Part shown: positions 39,001 through 52,318 of the stretch, piece by piece
How the letters are laid out: each line of letters begins with the position of its first letter
Numbering within the stretch: position 1 is the stretch's first letter
Source: Paramecium sonneborni
Taxonomy: Eukaryota; Ciliophora; Oligohymenophorea; Peniculida; Parameciidae
Reading direction: 5' to 3'
Assembly: GCA_905182985.1 (NCBI GenBank)
Contig: CAJJDN010000017.1
Span: 170,716-234,715, forward strand
Length of the DNA stretch: 64,000 bases
The notes under the pieces: generated by a model
What the model saw: only the letters and a program-made list of their open reading frames with translations
Told to the model about the DNA's origin: nothing
The model's database searches: none
Translations under genes and position numbers: made by a program

Positions 39001-42000
39001 CTAGTATTAAAACCTGAAAAGTTATCCTTACTAAATTAAAAGAGTGGACTTTAACCAGGACCCATTCTATTTTCAATTAATTTACATAATTTTAATAGTT
39101 CCAAAGCCATACATGCTTAATTTTTTTTTATTGCCATATCCAACATACATCTCAACAATCTTATAGTATTTTAAATAATTATGTGAGTATCCATAATTAA
39201 AGCATAATTTTCCAGATTAATTTTAACAAGATAACCACTAATAAGTGCTATAACTTTTTCTTAAGTATCAATAACACTCTCATTTTCAAATTAATCACTT
39301 CTGATATCAGGATCTTCATCAAATGCCCAACCTTCATCATATATCTTTTATAATTCTTTTGTTTCTTCTGGTCTCACTCTTATCATCTCAAATTCTTTTG
39401 CTTTTGCAATAATCTTAAGTAATTAATATTAATTTTTATCATTAAATTTTTATTTCTCTTATTAATCAAATGACAAACCCATTTCATCACACAAAATCTT
39501 CATTGTTTCACATTTTATATAGTAATGTGAAGCAATTCTACCCAAATCTGTTGATGTTACTAAATGATTTCTAGTATCATATCTGACCAATTTTAATGAA
39601 TCCAATTATTTTAAAGCTTATTCAATTTTTTCTTAAACTAAAGTATCACAGTCTAATTCTAAATCATCGAATTCTTTTTAAACACCATAATGTAAAGGAT
39701 TTCTTCTTAATCTAATACTTAAAAATGTATGACACATCCAATTATATGCTTCAGTATAATTAGTAATATTTCCTAAAACAATTTCTGCATTTAAAGCTTC
39801 TCTTAGAAATGTCAACAATTTACTTTCAATATAACTTGCATTATTTAACATACCCATATAATGTCCAACATTATTGAAATCAGTAATAAGAGTAGCTTCT
39901 CCTTTATCATCAAATTATGGTCTTCCAGCTCTACCAAACATTTATTATACATCCAAAACACATAAATTTTACATATCTGCTCTACTTACATCAAAAACAT
40001 CTGTTCCTTTAATTATAACAGCAAATGCAGGTAAATTAACACCCCAAGCTAATGTTGCTGTTGCTATTAATACTCTAGCTTCTCCACTTAAAAATAATCT
40101 CTCTACTGAATTTCTATCTGCTCTTAACATACCAGCATGATGAAATGCTAATCCATAAGGTAATAGTTTTTTTAATTCATTATCATTAATTTTTGTACAA
40201 TTTATTTTAGTCTAACCTATAATATGTCTATCCCCTAATCTACTAGCTCTTTCTAATATCCATTTTGCATATACAACTGTCTCTTTACGAGAATGTACAA
40301 ATATTAATACTTATTTATTGTGCTTAACTACTTCACTCATTAATTCATATGCTTATTCATTTTAAATATCTTTTTTAGTTCTTCTTCTTTATCCCTTTGC
40401 AGGTGCTTAATGTGGTTCTTTACATCCAATAAATTTTTAACATAATGGTACAGGTCTACAAGTATGATCAAAAAAGAAAACACTATCTTTATGGCATTCT
40501 AAAAATATTGCAACATCCCAATAATTTGGTAATGTTGCAGATAAACCTACTAATCTTATATGTCTTTAAGCTCTTTAAACTTATAAAAGTGTACGAGCAA
40601 CTACACATTCTAATATTGGACCTCTTTCATCATTAAGTAAATGAACTTCATCAATAATTAATAATTTTAATTATTCACTTATTTAATTTGTTTTTCTTGT
40701 TATAACATCCCATTTCTCTGGAGTTGTTAATATTATATGTGTTTCTTATAATTCTTTTTTAGATAATTACATATCTCCTGTAAATTCTTTTACTTTTATT
40801 CCCAAATATCTAAGTTTTGTCTAAAATTTTTCAACTATTTCACTCGCTAATGCTTTCATTGGAGATATATATACAATTTTGAAATCTTAATCTTTTAATC
40901 TTTTATCCTTTTCATCTACTCTTTTAGATACTTCATGAAGTATTGCCAATAATGCTATATTTGTTTTACCTGCTCCTGTTGGTGCACAAACTAATAGATT
41001 TTCTTCAGTTAAAAATGCTTTTGGATAAATTTATGATTAAATCATATTTAAACTATTTGTTCCATCAAATGCTTTTCTTGCCCATTCTGGAAGATCTTAA
41101 ATTGGTATTAATTTATCCTCTTTTATTGGTTTTTTAGGTAATGGATCAATTCTTATATATAAATATTCTAATTTATCTGTTCTAGTTGAAGTCGGAAAAT
41201 ATCTAACCAAAGTTTATTATTCCATTCTTGTATATTATTCTGGATCAAATTCTATTAAACCTTCTTAAAAAGTTGTTTAAACTTTTGGTTAATTTTAAAA
41301 TTCTTATTTTTTTAATCCTAACATTCCTTCTTATTAAACATCTATTCCTATTTTAGCTAACAATTAATGATTTGATGTTGCTATACCATTATTTTAAATC
41401 TATGGCTTTTATTACTGATTTTACATATCCTAAAATTTCTTTTCAGTTAAAAATTTAACTATTTCTTTTCTATAAATTAATAAGTATTATGCAGCTTTAA
41501 CATTTTTTAATATATCAAAAAATTTACATTCCAAATTTTAATTACTTAATTTTTTATCACATAAATCCTTTAATAAATCAAATACTAATAAAGGCCAAAA
41601 TTCTGGAGATACTTTTACTAAAACATTATGAAATTGTTTATCAAATTCTTGTAAATAATTAATTTTTTCTCTGTCTTATATAACTTCAATCTAATTAGTT
41701 TCTTTCTACTATTGTTCTTCTTAAAATTATATTTCCCAATTAGATTACACATTTAATGGATTCATATTAATAACATCCTTATAATGTTTTATAAAATCAT
41801 TAAATGTTCCATATTCTATAATTTATTTAGATTAATCATCTTCTTAATGTAGAGTCTATGCCATAATTCTGTCAATTGAACTATCTACTTCATACATAGT
41901 TGAATAAAGAATTTAAAGTTAAACTTCATTGTAATTTGGTTCAATAATAATAAAATCATATCCTCTATATGTAGCTAATACATTCATTACACTTTTCATA

Positions 42001-42371
42001 AAATATTATTAACTCTCTTCTCCTTACATTATTGTCTATTTATAAATTATGTAAATTTCTTCTAAAAGATCTACAAATGCCAATGTTATTTGACTATTTA
42101 ATCCTCTTGTATCTTAGGCTGCTACATGAACACCTAATTCTTTTAGTAATACTCTTAATCTATTTGACAATTCTTTAATATGAAATTCAGTTCCAAACAT
42201 TAATCTATACATTGGTTTGGCTTTTCTCATTCTCTCTTCATTGTAAATCTCATCATCTTGTCTCTCTAAATAAGCTTTATTCAAAGAAATAGGTCTTCCA
42301 TCATTATATCCTTATTCAAAGTATCTCAACTTTAGAGTGGTTCGATTGAACTATTAAGTTTAATTATTCAT
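36004..42371 (-). CDS. ASCC3: ASCC3/Slh1-type Ski2-like helicase with two cassettes
   Basis: About 2,110 residues. Both helicase cassettes have intact motif I: APTGAGKT at 40963-40988 and APTGSGKT at 38299-38323. Motif II reads DEVHLL in cassette 1 (~40650) and DEIHLL in cassette 2 (~38010). The second cassette ([54 protein letters not shown]) matches ASCC3/Slh1 and not Brr2, whose second cassette is degenerate. Sec63 domains follow each cassette and the C-terminus reads [11 protein letters not shown] ... [13 protein letters not shown]. One intron (36376-36401) is clear. Slh1/ASCC3 splits collided ribosomes in the RQT complex and works with AlkB repair in animals. The start at 42371 gives an N-terminal extension of ~380 residues before motif I. 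Confidence 0.92.
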
Positions 42372-42498
42372 CTTACATCTTTTATTAAATACTTTTAAAT
42401 GTCTTATGCTTACATAAGTTAAGCAGACAGGCTTATAAGATTACTATTCATTAAATTAATTTTAATAAAGAATTATTTTTACTAATTATGTATTTCAA

Positions 42499-44631
42499 TC
42501 AAAAAGAAGATTTCTTAAATCCTTTCTAACTTCTATCTTGCCTTCTTCTTACTCTTCTTCTTCCTCTATTGGAATATTCGATTTAACTTATGATTACTTT
42601 TGGCTCATTTTCTTTAAAGCTTACTATGCATAAGTATTTTATGCATTTTTTTGCATTCCAAAATCTAAATCAAATGTATATTTATCATTTTATTAAGATG
42701 ATACTATTGAAATACTTTAATTATCATTTGAAATAACATTTCTTGGTTTAGAATTGATCGTTTATTATTTTTATTATTACTATTATAATAATTATTATTA
42801 GGATTATTATTATTAAGGGATACCATTTGAGAATGTTTAAACAAAAGATTAATGATCTTAATGAAGAACATATGATGGGAATTGAGGAAACTCTCCTTAT
42901 TATTAATTTATGGTTTTATTCGAAGACTAAGCTTATTACTACATTTATTAAATTTATTATTAGGCCATTATTAATTACTATTAGAGTAAATTCTACTATT
43001 CTAATAATTATTAATATTATTAAGGACTTAGTTATTATTATTAACCATATTAATTATTTAATTACTATTATTAAGTTTATTATTACTAACTATTAGATTA
43101 TGTATTCTATTATAAAGGATTTGCGTAGTTTATTTATTATTGTTCTTGTTAATTATTAAACTATAATTATGGTTGTTCTATTGGTTTTTAAGGAGGTTAT
43201 TAAAGCATCATATCTAATTTTAATAAAGATGCTTCAATCTAATCTTCTTATGACTTTACTAAAATATTAATGGACAATACTTGGATATTAATTTTAAACG
43301 AACACTATTCTATTCACTTGATTAGAAGATTGTAAATTTCTAACTCCATATTTTTACTAAACTTAATCTATTTTTTATTTGTTCTCTTTATTCAAATTCA
43401 TTAATTCAAGTTATATCTACATTTCCATATCATTGATATTTTAAAGATCCTCCTATCATAATTATTATTACAAATAAATACCCTAAGAAATTCTTAAATA
43501 TGATTTTGTTCATCTTAAACACTACTTGGTTATTTATGTATTTGTTTATTGGTTATTCTAATATTTTATGGAGGCTTTCTTTAATTATTAGTATTAGTAT
43601 TGTTATTATTATAATTCTAATTGTTATCAGCAGTATTTTATTATAATTATTATTAAATTAACATTTATTAAGCTAACAATTATTATTCTTTTTATTATAA
43701 TATCTTCATTTATTCTGAATTTTTATTCGAAGTAGATTTTTTTGGTACAGATGAAGAATTTTACTTTTATTTAATATTTAAAGATTCTTATTATGATTTT
43801 TATTAAGCTAATTCTTTTTTATCTCTTTCAGTTCCTTGTTTTTGACTCATTTTAGACAAAACATCATCAGCTTAAGTAATAGCTTATTCTGCCCATTAAG
43901 TAGGTTTTGATAAAGGAGGTTTTGAATTTTATTTAGATAATTATCCATTTTTCAAAGTGTTCTTCCATAAATCTTCTTCATCATCACTACATTCTTCTGG
44001 TAATCCTAATAATTGTTTTAAATCATTCTTTTTTTAATTAGGAATTGGTTTTTATTTTTGAGCCATACTTAAGTCAAGACTATCCAGAAGCTCACTTTTC
44101 TTCATTACTTCAAAATCTTCCCATTATTTTTAGAATTCTTAAGGCAATTTTTTATTTTTTGCAACTTGAGATACTTCTAGATCAAGTGCTTCAAAATTAT
44201 TGTAATTTGTTTATACTTTTTTTTCTAATTGAGGTTTTAAATTTTATTTAGGATAATCAGTTTATCTAGGTTAATAATCAGCTAATATTTATTTAGTATT
44301 ATTTCTTAAATAATTAATGTAAGCTTATTCTTTTGTTTTTTTTCTTTAATCTAGTAAAGCAGCTGCTTATTTTTATTTTTCTTCTTCTTGTTATTTAAGT
44401 TTTTTTTCTTATTCTTTTCTTCTTTTATTATTTTCTATCATTAACAATCTATGTTTTTCTTCATTTTATTGCATTTTATTCAATATTTCTTCTTTTGTTT
44501 TTACATCTGTTGTTGTACTCTATAAGTAATGATTAAATGGATACTTTTTTGCTTGATTATTAACTTATAATGGATTTAGTATCATTTTATTTCTTGTTAT
44601 TGTATTTATTTAAGTAGCCTGCTGTTGACAT
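42499..44631 (-). CDS. Gln-rich, prion-like protein, ~690 aa
   Basis: Starts MSTAGYLNKYNNKKQNDTKS. The N-terminal half is charged and helical (NNKRRKEQEKKLKQQEEEKQ) with a conserved-looking core (KKNDLKQLLGLPEECSDDEE). The second half is dominated by long TAA/TAG-coded glutamine runs, then returns to YTFDLDFGMQKNAQNTYAQQ and an acidic end (PIEEEEEQEEGKIEVRKDL). Introns lie at ~44517-44541 and around 43450, and one or two more occur at 43200-43300. The standard code sees only stops here. No domain; possibly an RNA-granule or transcription scaffold. Confidence 0.6.
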
Positions 44632-44674
44632 TAAAAGTATATAATAACTGTTTATTTATAATAATAATATAATA

Positions 44675-46181
44675 TCAGTCAATGCAATCATTAGCAAACA
44701 ATCTTAGAAAGTCTTAATCTAATGAAGTTTGAAATGGAACCTTGACAGGTTAATTGTTAAAATTCTTATGAAGATTTGAGCTAGCATTATATTTGATAAC
44801 TATTTATTATTCATTATTTCTAGATCCATGAGCAGAAGTAATTTGATTATTTAATGGAGAATATGATACATTTTGAAATCCTAATCCATTATACTTTAAA
44901 TTAGCAGATTATGGATGTTTCTATCCTGAATTATATTTTTCTAACTAAAAAAAAGAATCATTTACTTCCTCCGTCAGTTTAATATCCATCTTTCTATTAA
45001 AATTTATTGAGATTGACTTTATTATTCATTTTAAAGAAACCTAAATCAAAATCATCAAAATCATCATTATTCTTTAGATCATTCGTATTATATTTTAGAT
45101 TTTCTAAAATAATAATTAAAATCAATACCTAATTTATCAATTTGAGCATACATATTCTTTATCGGAATATCTACTCCATCTCTATTAGTAATTTAATTTC
45201 CTGATTAAATAGGTAATTCTAAACCAGTTGCTTTAGGAGGTGTTTTATGTCTTGAAGGTGGTCTTTCATTTTAATCATAATTCTCAATCAAACCTTACTC
45301 TGTTTATTTTCTTCTTTATCCAGAACGTATCGATAGCAATTCCTAAATAAAAATGAATAAAATTTAATACTTTAGGAGAATTCAATTAATTCAAACTAAT
45401 TGGTATAATTTCTTAATTTTCTGAATCATCCTCTTAAATTACATTAGGATTATAATCTAAGAGTTCAAACTCTGATTTTTTAGTTTCAAATACTTGTTTT
45501 GAATCATTTTTACCAGAATTCATAAATCTTTTTCTTCTTGTACCTTCAGATGTTTATGGTCTATTAAGTGTAGCAGTTGCTTTTCTTATACTAGCTATTG
45601 GTTCTTGAGTTTATTTTTGTACAAAAGATGCATTTTTTTGTAGCCCTTATTCTTGTTCTTCTTATTCTTATAATTAAGTTGGTAATTATAGATTTTAATG
45701 TTCATCACTATCTGCTTCATTTGATTCAATTGAATAATCATCATTATTATCTATGTCAACAATTTCAATATCTTCTTATTCTCTTGGAGTCAGTTATTCA
45801 TCATCATAATTATCAACTACTAAATTTTCACAATTAAATTTAGGTTCCAATGTATTGATTTATTAAGTTTATGGTCTACTCTGTTATTATTCAGAACAAC
45901 GAAAAGGTCTAGAAACTTGTTAAGTAAATGTTCTTTATGGTTTAAATGAACCTCTAACACTCTTTGGACCATCATCATAACGTTTCTCAAGGCTTTTTCT
46001 TTTTATTGTACCTTAAAACTAGCCTGCGTAAATTTTAGAAATTTGTTAAATATTGTTTTAATAATTTTTTGGTTGTGATCTAGGTTACTTAAAATACTAC
46101 TCACATAGTTCTTAAGTATGGATTTGGAGTATTATGTGCTATAGTAATTAAAGGTTGCTAATATGGACTCTTGATTGCCAT
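44675..46181 (-). CDS. Disordered protein with PxxP and acidic patches
   Basis: About 460 residues starting MAIKSPYQQPLITIAHNTPN, with at least three introns (one 25 nt near 46090, one 28 nt near 45330, one 25 nt near 45110). Sequence is Ser/Asn/Asp/Gln-rich with basic spots (TIKRKSLEKRYDDGPKSVRG, GTRRKRFMNSGK) and acidic stretches (DIDNNDDYSIESNEADSD). It ends FLRLFANDCID. No family is recognised. It begins only 43 bases from the Q-rich gene stop, on the same strand. Confidence 0.55.
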
Positions 46182-46487
46182 TTTATCCTTTCGAGATTAT
46201 TAAGGTGCTGTTCCTCCTCTTTTCAAATTTTCACTATGCTAAATTACCAATCTTTTAAAGTACCCTTAATTAGTAAACCAACTCAAATAAAATGGTTGTT
46301 ATTATTGATCTTTCTAACTTTTTGGTTTAAACATATAATTAATTATCAAACTATTATAAGAAATATATAATAATCAAATCAAACCATTTCTTAACTATTT
46401 CTATATTCACTCCTTTATTTCTCATTTATATTATATTATTTCACTGTTTTATTACTTTCAAATATTTTATTCAATCCACTTTATTTC
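46182..46487. other. Divergent intergenic region
   Basis: AT-rich spacer between the disordered-protein gene (minus) and the transporter (plus); no exon or motif seen. Confidence 0.35.
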
Positions 46488-47655
46488 TTCTAAAATTTTT
46501 AAATGATTTAATTAATCCTGTAAAATAGAAAACTTAATTCAAACTTTAAATTTTTTGAACATTTAAAATTTTATATATCATCATATTATATAAATGATAA
46601 TAATAAGAGAAGATCATTCAAATTGTAATTTAATGCAAAGAATTAAGTTAATTATATTTATTTATGACAGAAGTATGTGTACCAGGAGCTACAGGTTTTT
46701 TTCATACTTGTGGATAATTTAGTTAGTGTGAATTTAATAATGCAACATTAATATATTCATGTTAACATGATTCTCCATTTACACCAAAAGCTGGCATAAT
46801 TATCTCATATATAATCACACCAATATTGATTGGAGTTGGTATTTTAGGAGGAATGGGAGGTATAAGTCCATTAATTTTTTTAGGTGGAGTATTGAAAGGA
46901 CCTCTTTTAGAAATGATTCTCAATTATTCTTAGGGTGATGCAACTCACATTTCATATTGTCTTATGTTTGGAGGTACACTTCTCAATACAGTACTATTAA
47001 TGTTTGAAAAGTATTCGAATTAATAATTTTAGAAATCCAGATGATTAAAGAAGACCAATCATAAATTACAGAATTGCAATCATCTTTAATCTTGCTGTTC
47101 CATTTGCAACCAATCTTGGTTCATCATTATCCTCATTTCTACCATAATTATACACTCTAATTCTATAAGAGTTATTTTTATTTGCAGTAGCTCCAATTCT
47201 TTGGTAAAAAGGTATTATATAGAATAATTCTGTAAAATAGCTAAGAATGCTAAAGAAGCAGAACTTAAAATTAGTGATGACTCATAAAAAGATAGAACAA
47301 CTAATTTAAATGATTCAAATCTTAATCCTAAAATAGAGCTATAAAATGTGGAAGGAGAATAATAAAATTATGAAATTTAAGATAATAAAAAAACATCTAT
47401 AATTTCTAATTTAAATAATAATGAATCTTTATATTCGTAATTTAAATAAGAATCAGAAAATATAATACCACCTATGCCTATTCTCTTTATTTTAGGCTCA
47501 TTTGGATTAAATTAAGTAATCAACATTTTATAGACTTTAGATTTTTATATAAATGAGATCTACTAATCCATAAAAACCTTCTTATGTTGGAATAGAAGAT
47601 TGCACTTGGAAAAATGATTTTATGATTTTCGTACTAATAGTTGCAAATGTTTTAT
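46488..47655 (+). repeat. First copy of a 1,168-bp duplication flanking an N gap
   Basis: Bases 46488-47655 reappear at 47657-48824 (offset 1,169) with no difference that I noticed. The copies are separated by one N, which points to two overlapping contig ends placed in series. Confidence 0.9.
46664..47655 (+). CDS. Truncated duplicate of the TauE/SafE-type transporter (probable assembly artefact)
   Basis: Identical to the first part of the complete gene at 47833-49366: the same ATG context (MTEVCVPGATGFFHTC), the same introns, and then cut by the N at 47656 in the codons after LIVANVL. As the duplication ends exactly at the gap, this is best read as the end of the left contig and not a real second gene. 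Confidence 0.8.
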
Positions 47656-47656
47656 N
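47656..47656. other. Single-N assembly gap
   Basis: One ambiguous base between two copies of the same 1,168 bp. True distance is probably negative (an overlap), so the local coordinates are inflated by about 1.17 kb. Confidence 0.95.
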
Positions 47657-48824
47657 TTCTAAAATTTTTAAATGATTTAATTAATCCTGTAAAATAGAAA
47701 ACTTAATTCAAACTTTAAATTTTTTGAACATTTAAAATTTTATATATCATCATATTATATAAATGATAATAATAAGAGAAGATCATTCAAATTGTAATTT
47801 AATGCAAAGAATTAAGTTAATTATATTTATTTATGACAGAAGTATGTGTACCAGGAGCTACAGGTTTTTTTCATACTTGTGGATAATTTAGTTAGTGTGA
47901 ATTTAATAATGCAACATTAATATATTCATGTTAACATGATTCTCCATTTACACCAAAAGCTGGCATAATTATCTCATATATAATCACACCAATATTGATT
48001 GGAGTTGGTATTTTAGGAGGAATGGGAGGTATAAGTCCATTAATTTTTTTAGGTGGAGTATTGAAAGGACCTCTTTTAGAAATGATTCTCAATTATTCTT
48101 AGGGTGATGCAACTCACATTTCATATTGTCTTATGTTTGGAGGTACACTTCTCAATACAGTACTATTAATGTTTGAAAAGTATTCGAATTAATAATTTTA
48201 GAAATCCAGATGATTAAAGAAGACCAATCATAAATTACAGAATTGCAATCATCTTTAATCTTGCTGTTCCATTTGCAACCAATCTTGGTTCATCATTATC
48301 CTCATTTCTACCATAATTATACACTCTAATTCTATAAGAGTTATTTTTATTTGCAGTAGCTCCAATTCTTTGGTAAAAAGGTATTATATAGAATAATTCT
48401 GTAAAATAGCTAAGAATGCTAAAGAAGCAGAACTTAAAATTAGTGATGACTCATAAAAAGATAGAACAACTAATTTAAATGATTCAAATCTTAATCCTAA
48501 AATAGAGCTATAAAATGTGGAAGGAGAATAATAAAATTATGAAATTTAAGATAATAAAAAAACATCTATAATTTCTAATTTAAATAATAATGAATCTTTA
48601 TATTCGTAATTTAAATAAGAATCAGAAAATATAATACCACCTATGCCTATTCTCTTTATTTTAGGCTCATTTGGATTAAATTAAGTAATCAACATTTTAT
48701 AGACTTTAGATTTTTATATAAATGAGATCTACTAATCCATAAAAACCTTCTTATGTTGGAATAGAAGATTGCACTTGGAAAAATGATTTTATGATTTTCG
48801 TACTAATAGTTGCAAATGTTTTAT
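47657..48824 (+). repeat. Second copy of the 1,168-bp duplication
   Basis: Matches 46488-47655. Here the sequence continues without break into the rest of the transporter gene, so this is the copy to keep. Confidence 0.9.
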
Positions 48825-49366
48825 ATGATTTTTTTATTTGGCAATATGGAACTAATTAAGAGAAACTATTTAATTAGATTAACTTTTTACCAAAAGAAAG
48901 ATATTTTACTCCAATCAGTAGATTTTTTAAGATTTATGCTGGTGGATTTATGGCAGGATTTGTGTCTGGATTTTTAGGAATGGGGGCTGGATTTGTAATG
49001 GTTCCTACTTTACTATTTAGTGGTTTAATTCCAAGATGTGCTTCTGCTACTTCAGCATTTATTTATTTAATGATATCATTAAATAATTTAATAACTTTAC
49101 TTACTAATCATTATCTTGATTGGCAAACCATTGTTTTATTTACAGGATTAGCTGTATTATATTTCATAATAATTAAGCTTATTGGAGGATCAGTTTTTGC
49201 TAAAATTGGATATATCTTATTAGGCAAATATAAAATTGGATATTTTGTAATTCTCATTGTTTTTATTCTTGACATAGCCAATATAATTTCGTAAATCTAT
49301 TACGGAGTTGTATTTGGAGAAAGGTATGGGTTAGACTATTTAACTCATGCAAATAAAAAATGTTGA
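47833..49366 (+). CDS. Sulfite exporter TauE/SafE (TSUP) family membrane protein
   Basis: About 485 residues with introns at about 48177-48198 (22 nt), 48380-48408 (29 nt) and 48685-48709 (25 nt). Two related membrane halves each carry the family's glycine-rich helix: GIGVGILGGMGGISPLIFLG-like in the first, AGFVSGFLGMGAGFVMVPTL in the second. The second is followed by PRCASATSAFIYLMISLNNL and several further spans (IVLFTGLAVLYFIIIKLIGG, YFVILIVFILDIANIIS). A ~110-residue hydrophilic loop (DSNLNPKIELQNVEGEQQ) separates the halves. TSUP proteins export sulfur or organic anions; the substrate here is unknown. An N-terminal Cys-containing luminal segment is also typical of eukaryotic members. Confidence 0.8.
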
Positions 49367-49423
49367 CGAATTTGTTATTCATTTATGTAAAAATGTATAC
49401 AGAATATTATTACAAAAAGTTAC

Positions 49424-52318
49424 TCAAAAAAAATTTTGATTTGGTCTTTTTAATCTCTTATTTATTTCTGATTATTAAGACAAACGCGAAGTATGATCCA
49501 TAAAACCAGAATATGGCCGAAATACTTATTATGATGATTTTGCCATTGTTGATCTAGATTATGGAGTATCGCATTTAGGTGTTTCCATTATAGATGAATA
49601 TCTAGGAGTAACATTGTTATGATAACCTAATTAAGGTTATGATTATGTTCTTGGTGTAGGATTATATGTAGTCATTGTTTTATTTTTCTCTAAATGTTTC
49701 TAAGTACTCATATTGATTTCACTCTCTTTTGTTGACACTAAAGCATTTATTGTTAATAAAGGATCTGTTTTTCCATAAGCAGCACTTGTTGCTCTTTTAG
49801 GTTTCAATTAATTATGTGTATGTTCAATTAATTTCATTGCTGAAATTACTCTTGATCTTTAAATTGCTTCCTAATTTTAAGGAGCTATTCTTAATGGGGG
49901 TTTTACTAATCCAATCCTTATAAGATTTGAATAATATTTTTTTAGAAACCCTTCTGTATTTACATTTGATGCAAAGTTATAAGGATTCTCTACTTTTTCT
50001 AATAATTTCATTTAAGGTTCATCACTCTATTTTGTTTATTGTACAAATTCATTTATTGTAATCTTTTTTCCTGCTTTTTTAAACTTTTTATTGAATTTAT
50101 CCAATAAATTATTATTATATTTTAATACTCTACTATGTTTAGGTACCTAATAACATTGTGTACATTTCATACTTAATATTATTAAAAAACTATATCCACT
50201 TTATCATAAGCTTTAATTGAGTCTTTTGTTAAAATCAAAGTTGATTTAGACTTTTTAATTTCATTTGTCGGTGAAGTATTACATTTATTTTTCTCAATTG
50301 GTTTACTACCAACAAGTAGTCTCATTAATTATTTTTCTAGAAATCAAACTTTCTATATTTACATTTATGTTGGAGAATTATTTATCGAATTATAGCATTT
50401 GGGAAAAGCCTTGTAAATATCTTAAGTTTGATTTTATACAATAAAACTTATGCAGATTTGGCAATTACTGTATATTCATATGTTAATACACCATTTTAAT
50501 CTTGATCAGGATCTATTAATAATTCATCACCTATTATTCCACTTTCTTCTATATTAAATAAATGTTCTTTATTTTTTTGAAATGAAACATGGCCCTATGC
50601 TAAAAAAAAGATATAATCTCCAATCTAATTTTCCCTTAAATAAAAAGCATTTCATACTCTGTAATTAAAGTGCAGTGAGGAAGAATTATATTTTCAAATT
50701 AATTTGAAAGTGCTTCCAATATTCTTTTAGAGTTCAATTCTCCTAATCCTGGTATTACTTTACATAAAGTTCTATGTTTATATAAAAAAATTTCTCCATA
50801 ATATTTATAAATTTCATCACATTCTTTTTTATTAATCATTAGTATTAATGAATTGTTGAATGATACTTTATATACCAACTGATTTTGTGAGTATTTTATT
50901 TTATCAAATTAAAAGTCATCCTCTAAATAAAATAAGGGATTTAAAGTTGTTATATATTTTTCATGGTTATATATGTAACCCTCCTCTAATTAATAAACTT
51001 CAACTTATCCTTTAAGTAAAAGTTATACAACAAACTTTTACCTTGGTTAAACTTCTTCGCCAAGTTAATAATTTGCCAGTTCTAAAAAATTGCAGAGCTA
51101 ATTTAATATTATGAGTTTACTTTTATTTACCCATCTTATGATAATTATTGGTGATAAAGTTCATTCAATTTGTTGAATATTTATGTCACTTTTATTATTG
51201 ATGCCATTGTCTTAGTTTAAATATTATAAGTACTTTAAGATCCTCATTAGTTTTTGGATAGCTTGATACTTTTTACTGTAACAATACCAAATTATCATTG
51301 TAAATTATTTATTCCATTAAAAATAATAAAATTTATGAATAATATTTCATTTCCCAGATAATTTCTGTTAATCTACAAATCCTTTAGATCGATGACTTTC
51401 AGCATGTAAACTCTTTCTTTTTGAAGCCTACTCTAATATTAATTTCTAAATAAAGCTGTTATTTATCAAATTCTATTTACTTATTCCCACAGAATAACTC
51501 TTATTTCGACTTATTTTTTATTAAAATAATTTTTTACTTTGAATGAAGTGGTTTTTAAGCCAAAGATTTCTATGAATCTTTATTTTTTGTCAATTCATTT
51601 AAACTAGTTTATTGTAATTTCATTATAAAGCTATTATTAGATTAATCTTATTTTCCAGAATTATTTCCTAAATGATTTGACTTCGAAGGTTATTTTTATA
51701 TAGTTTAATTTATTGTTTATAAGCTATCTCTTCTAGAATTTAATGCTGTTTATTATTTATAAGTTTAAGTATAATATTTCAATTGTTAGATTAAATTATA
51801 ATTCTCTTTTTTGAGTTTCTAAGTTTAATAAAACAAACTTACTAAAATCATCTAGGTTGTTTCTTTAAGATATTCTTTTCTAACTTATTCTGATTCATCT
51901 AATTATTATTAAATTGTTTCAATGAAAATTCTCATTTCATGTTAAGTCTAACTAAATCTATATACCTATTTATCATACTCTAATGTGAACTCTTATTTCT
52001 TATTCATATTTTTGAACTGCCTATTCTAATTTCTCATAGTTTTGAGATTTTTGTTCGCATTTGAAAAATTTCTATTAATTATTAGTTCCTTGAAATTTCT
52101 TTTTTAACGCATTAAAGATAAACTTCATTGTTTCTGCTAATTAATGCAAATTCTCATAATCCTATAATTGATCTTAAATATGTTGCAACTCATCTTCTGA
52201 TCTTATATTCTATTCAAGTAATTACAACATCTTTAAATTACACTCAAACTATTACTTCTGATAAGATTTCTTTTAAAATATTTTCGAGAATGTAGTCAGT
52301 ACTACTATTTGTCAACAT
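49424..52318 (-). CDS. Cyclic-nucleotide-binding-domain protein with coiled-coil N-terminus
   Basis: About 900 residues with many short introns. The start MLTNSSTDYILENILKEILS is followed by ~350 residues of coiled coil. Residues ~400-700 contain two candidate cNMP-binding domains. The clearest part is GDYIFFLAQGHVSFQKNKEH then NIEESGIIGDELLIDPDQDQ and TYEYTVIAKSAQVLLYKIKL, the usual beta-roll with GDELL in place of the phosphate-binding cassette's GELAL. The last ~250 residues are disordered with TP/SP motifs (TPRTQSQPQLGYHNN, TPKCDTPQSR). Introns at 50341-50366 and about 50145-50170 fix the C-terminal frame. I see no kinase domain. The cassette lacks an obvious conserved Arg, so nucleotide binding is uncertain. 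The start overlaps the stop of the next upstream frame by a few bases. Confidence 0.65.

Noticed and set aside
36004..42371. Brr2 as identity of the two-cassette helicase
   Set aside because: The second cassette keeps intact motif I and ASCC3-type sequence, whereas Brr2's second cassette is degenerate.
49376..50431. Plus-strand frame looking like a multi-pass membrane protein
   Set aside because: It needs several odd introns, while the minus strand reads as a coherent, uninterrupted disordered C-terminus of the cNMP-domain protein. The hydrophobic look comes from reading the antisense of charged AT-rich codons.
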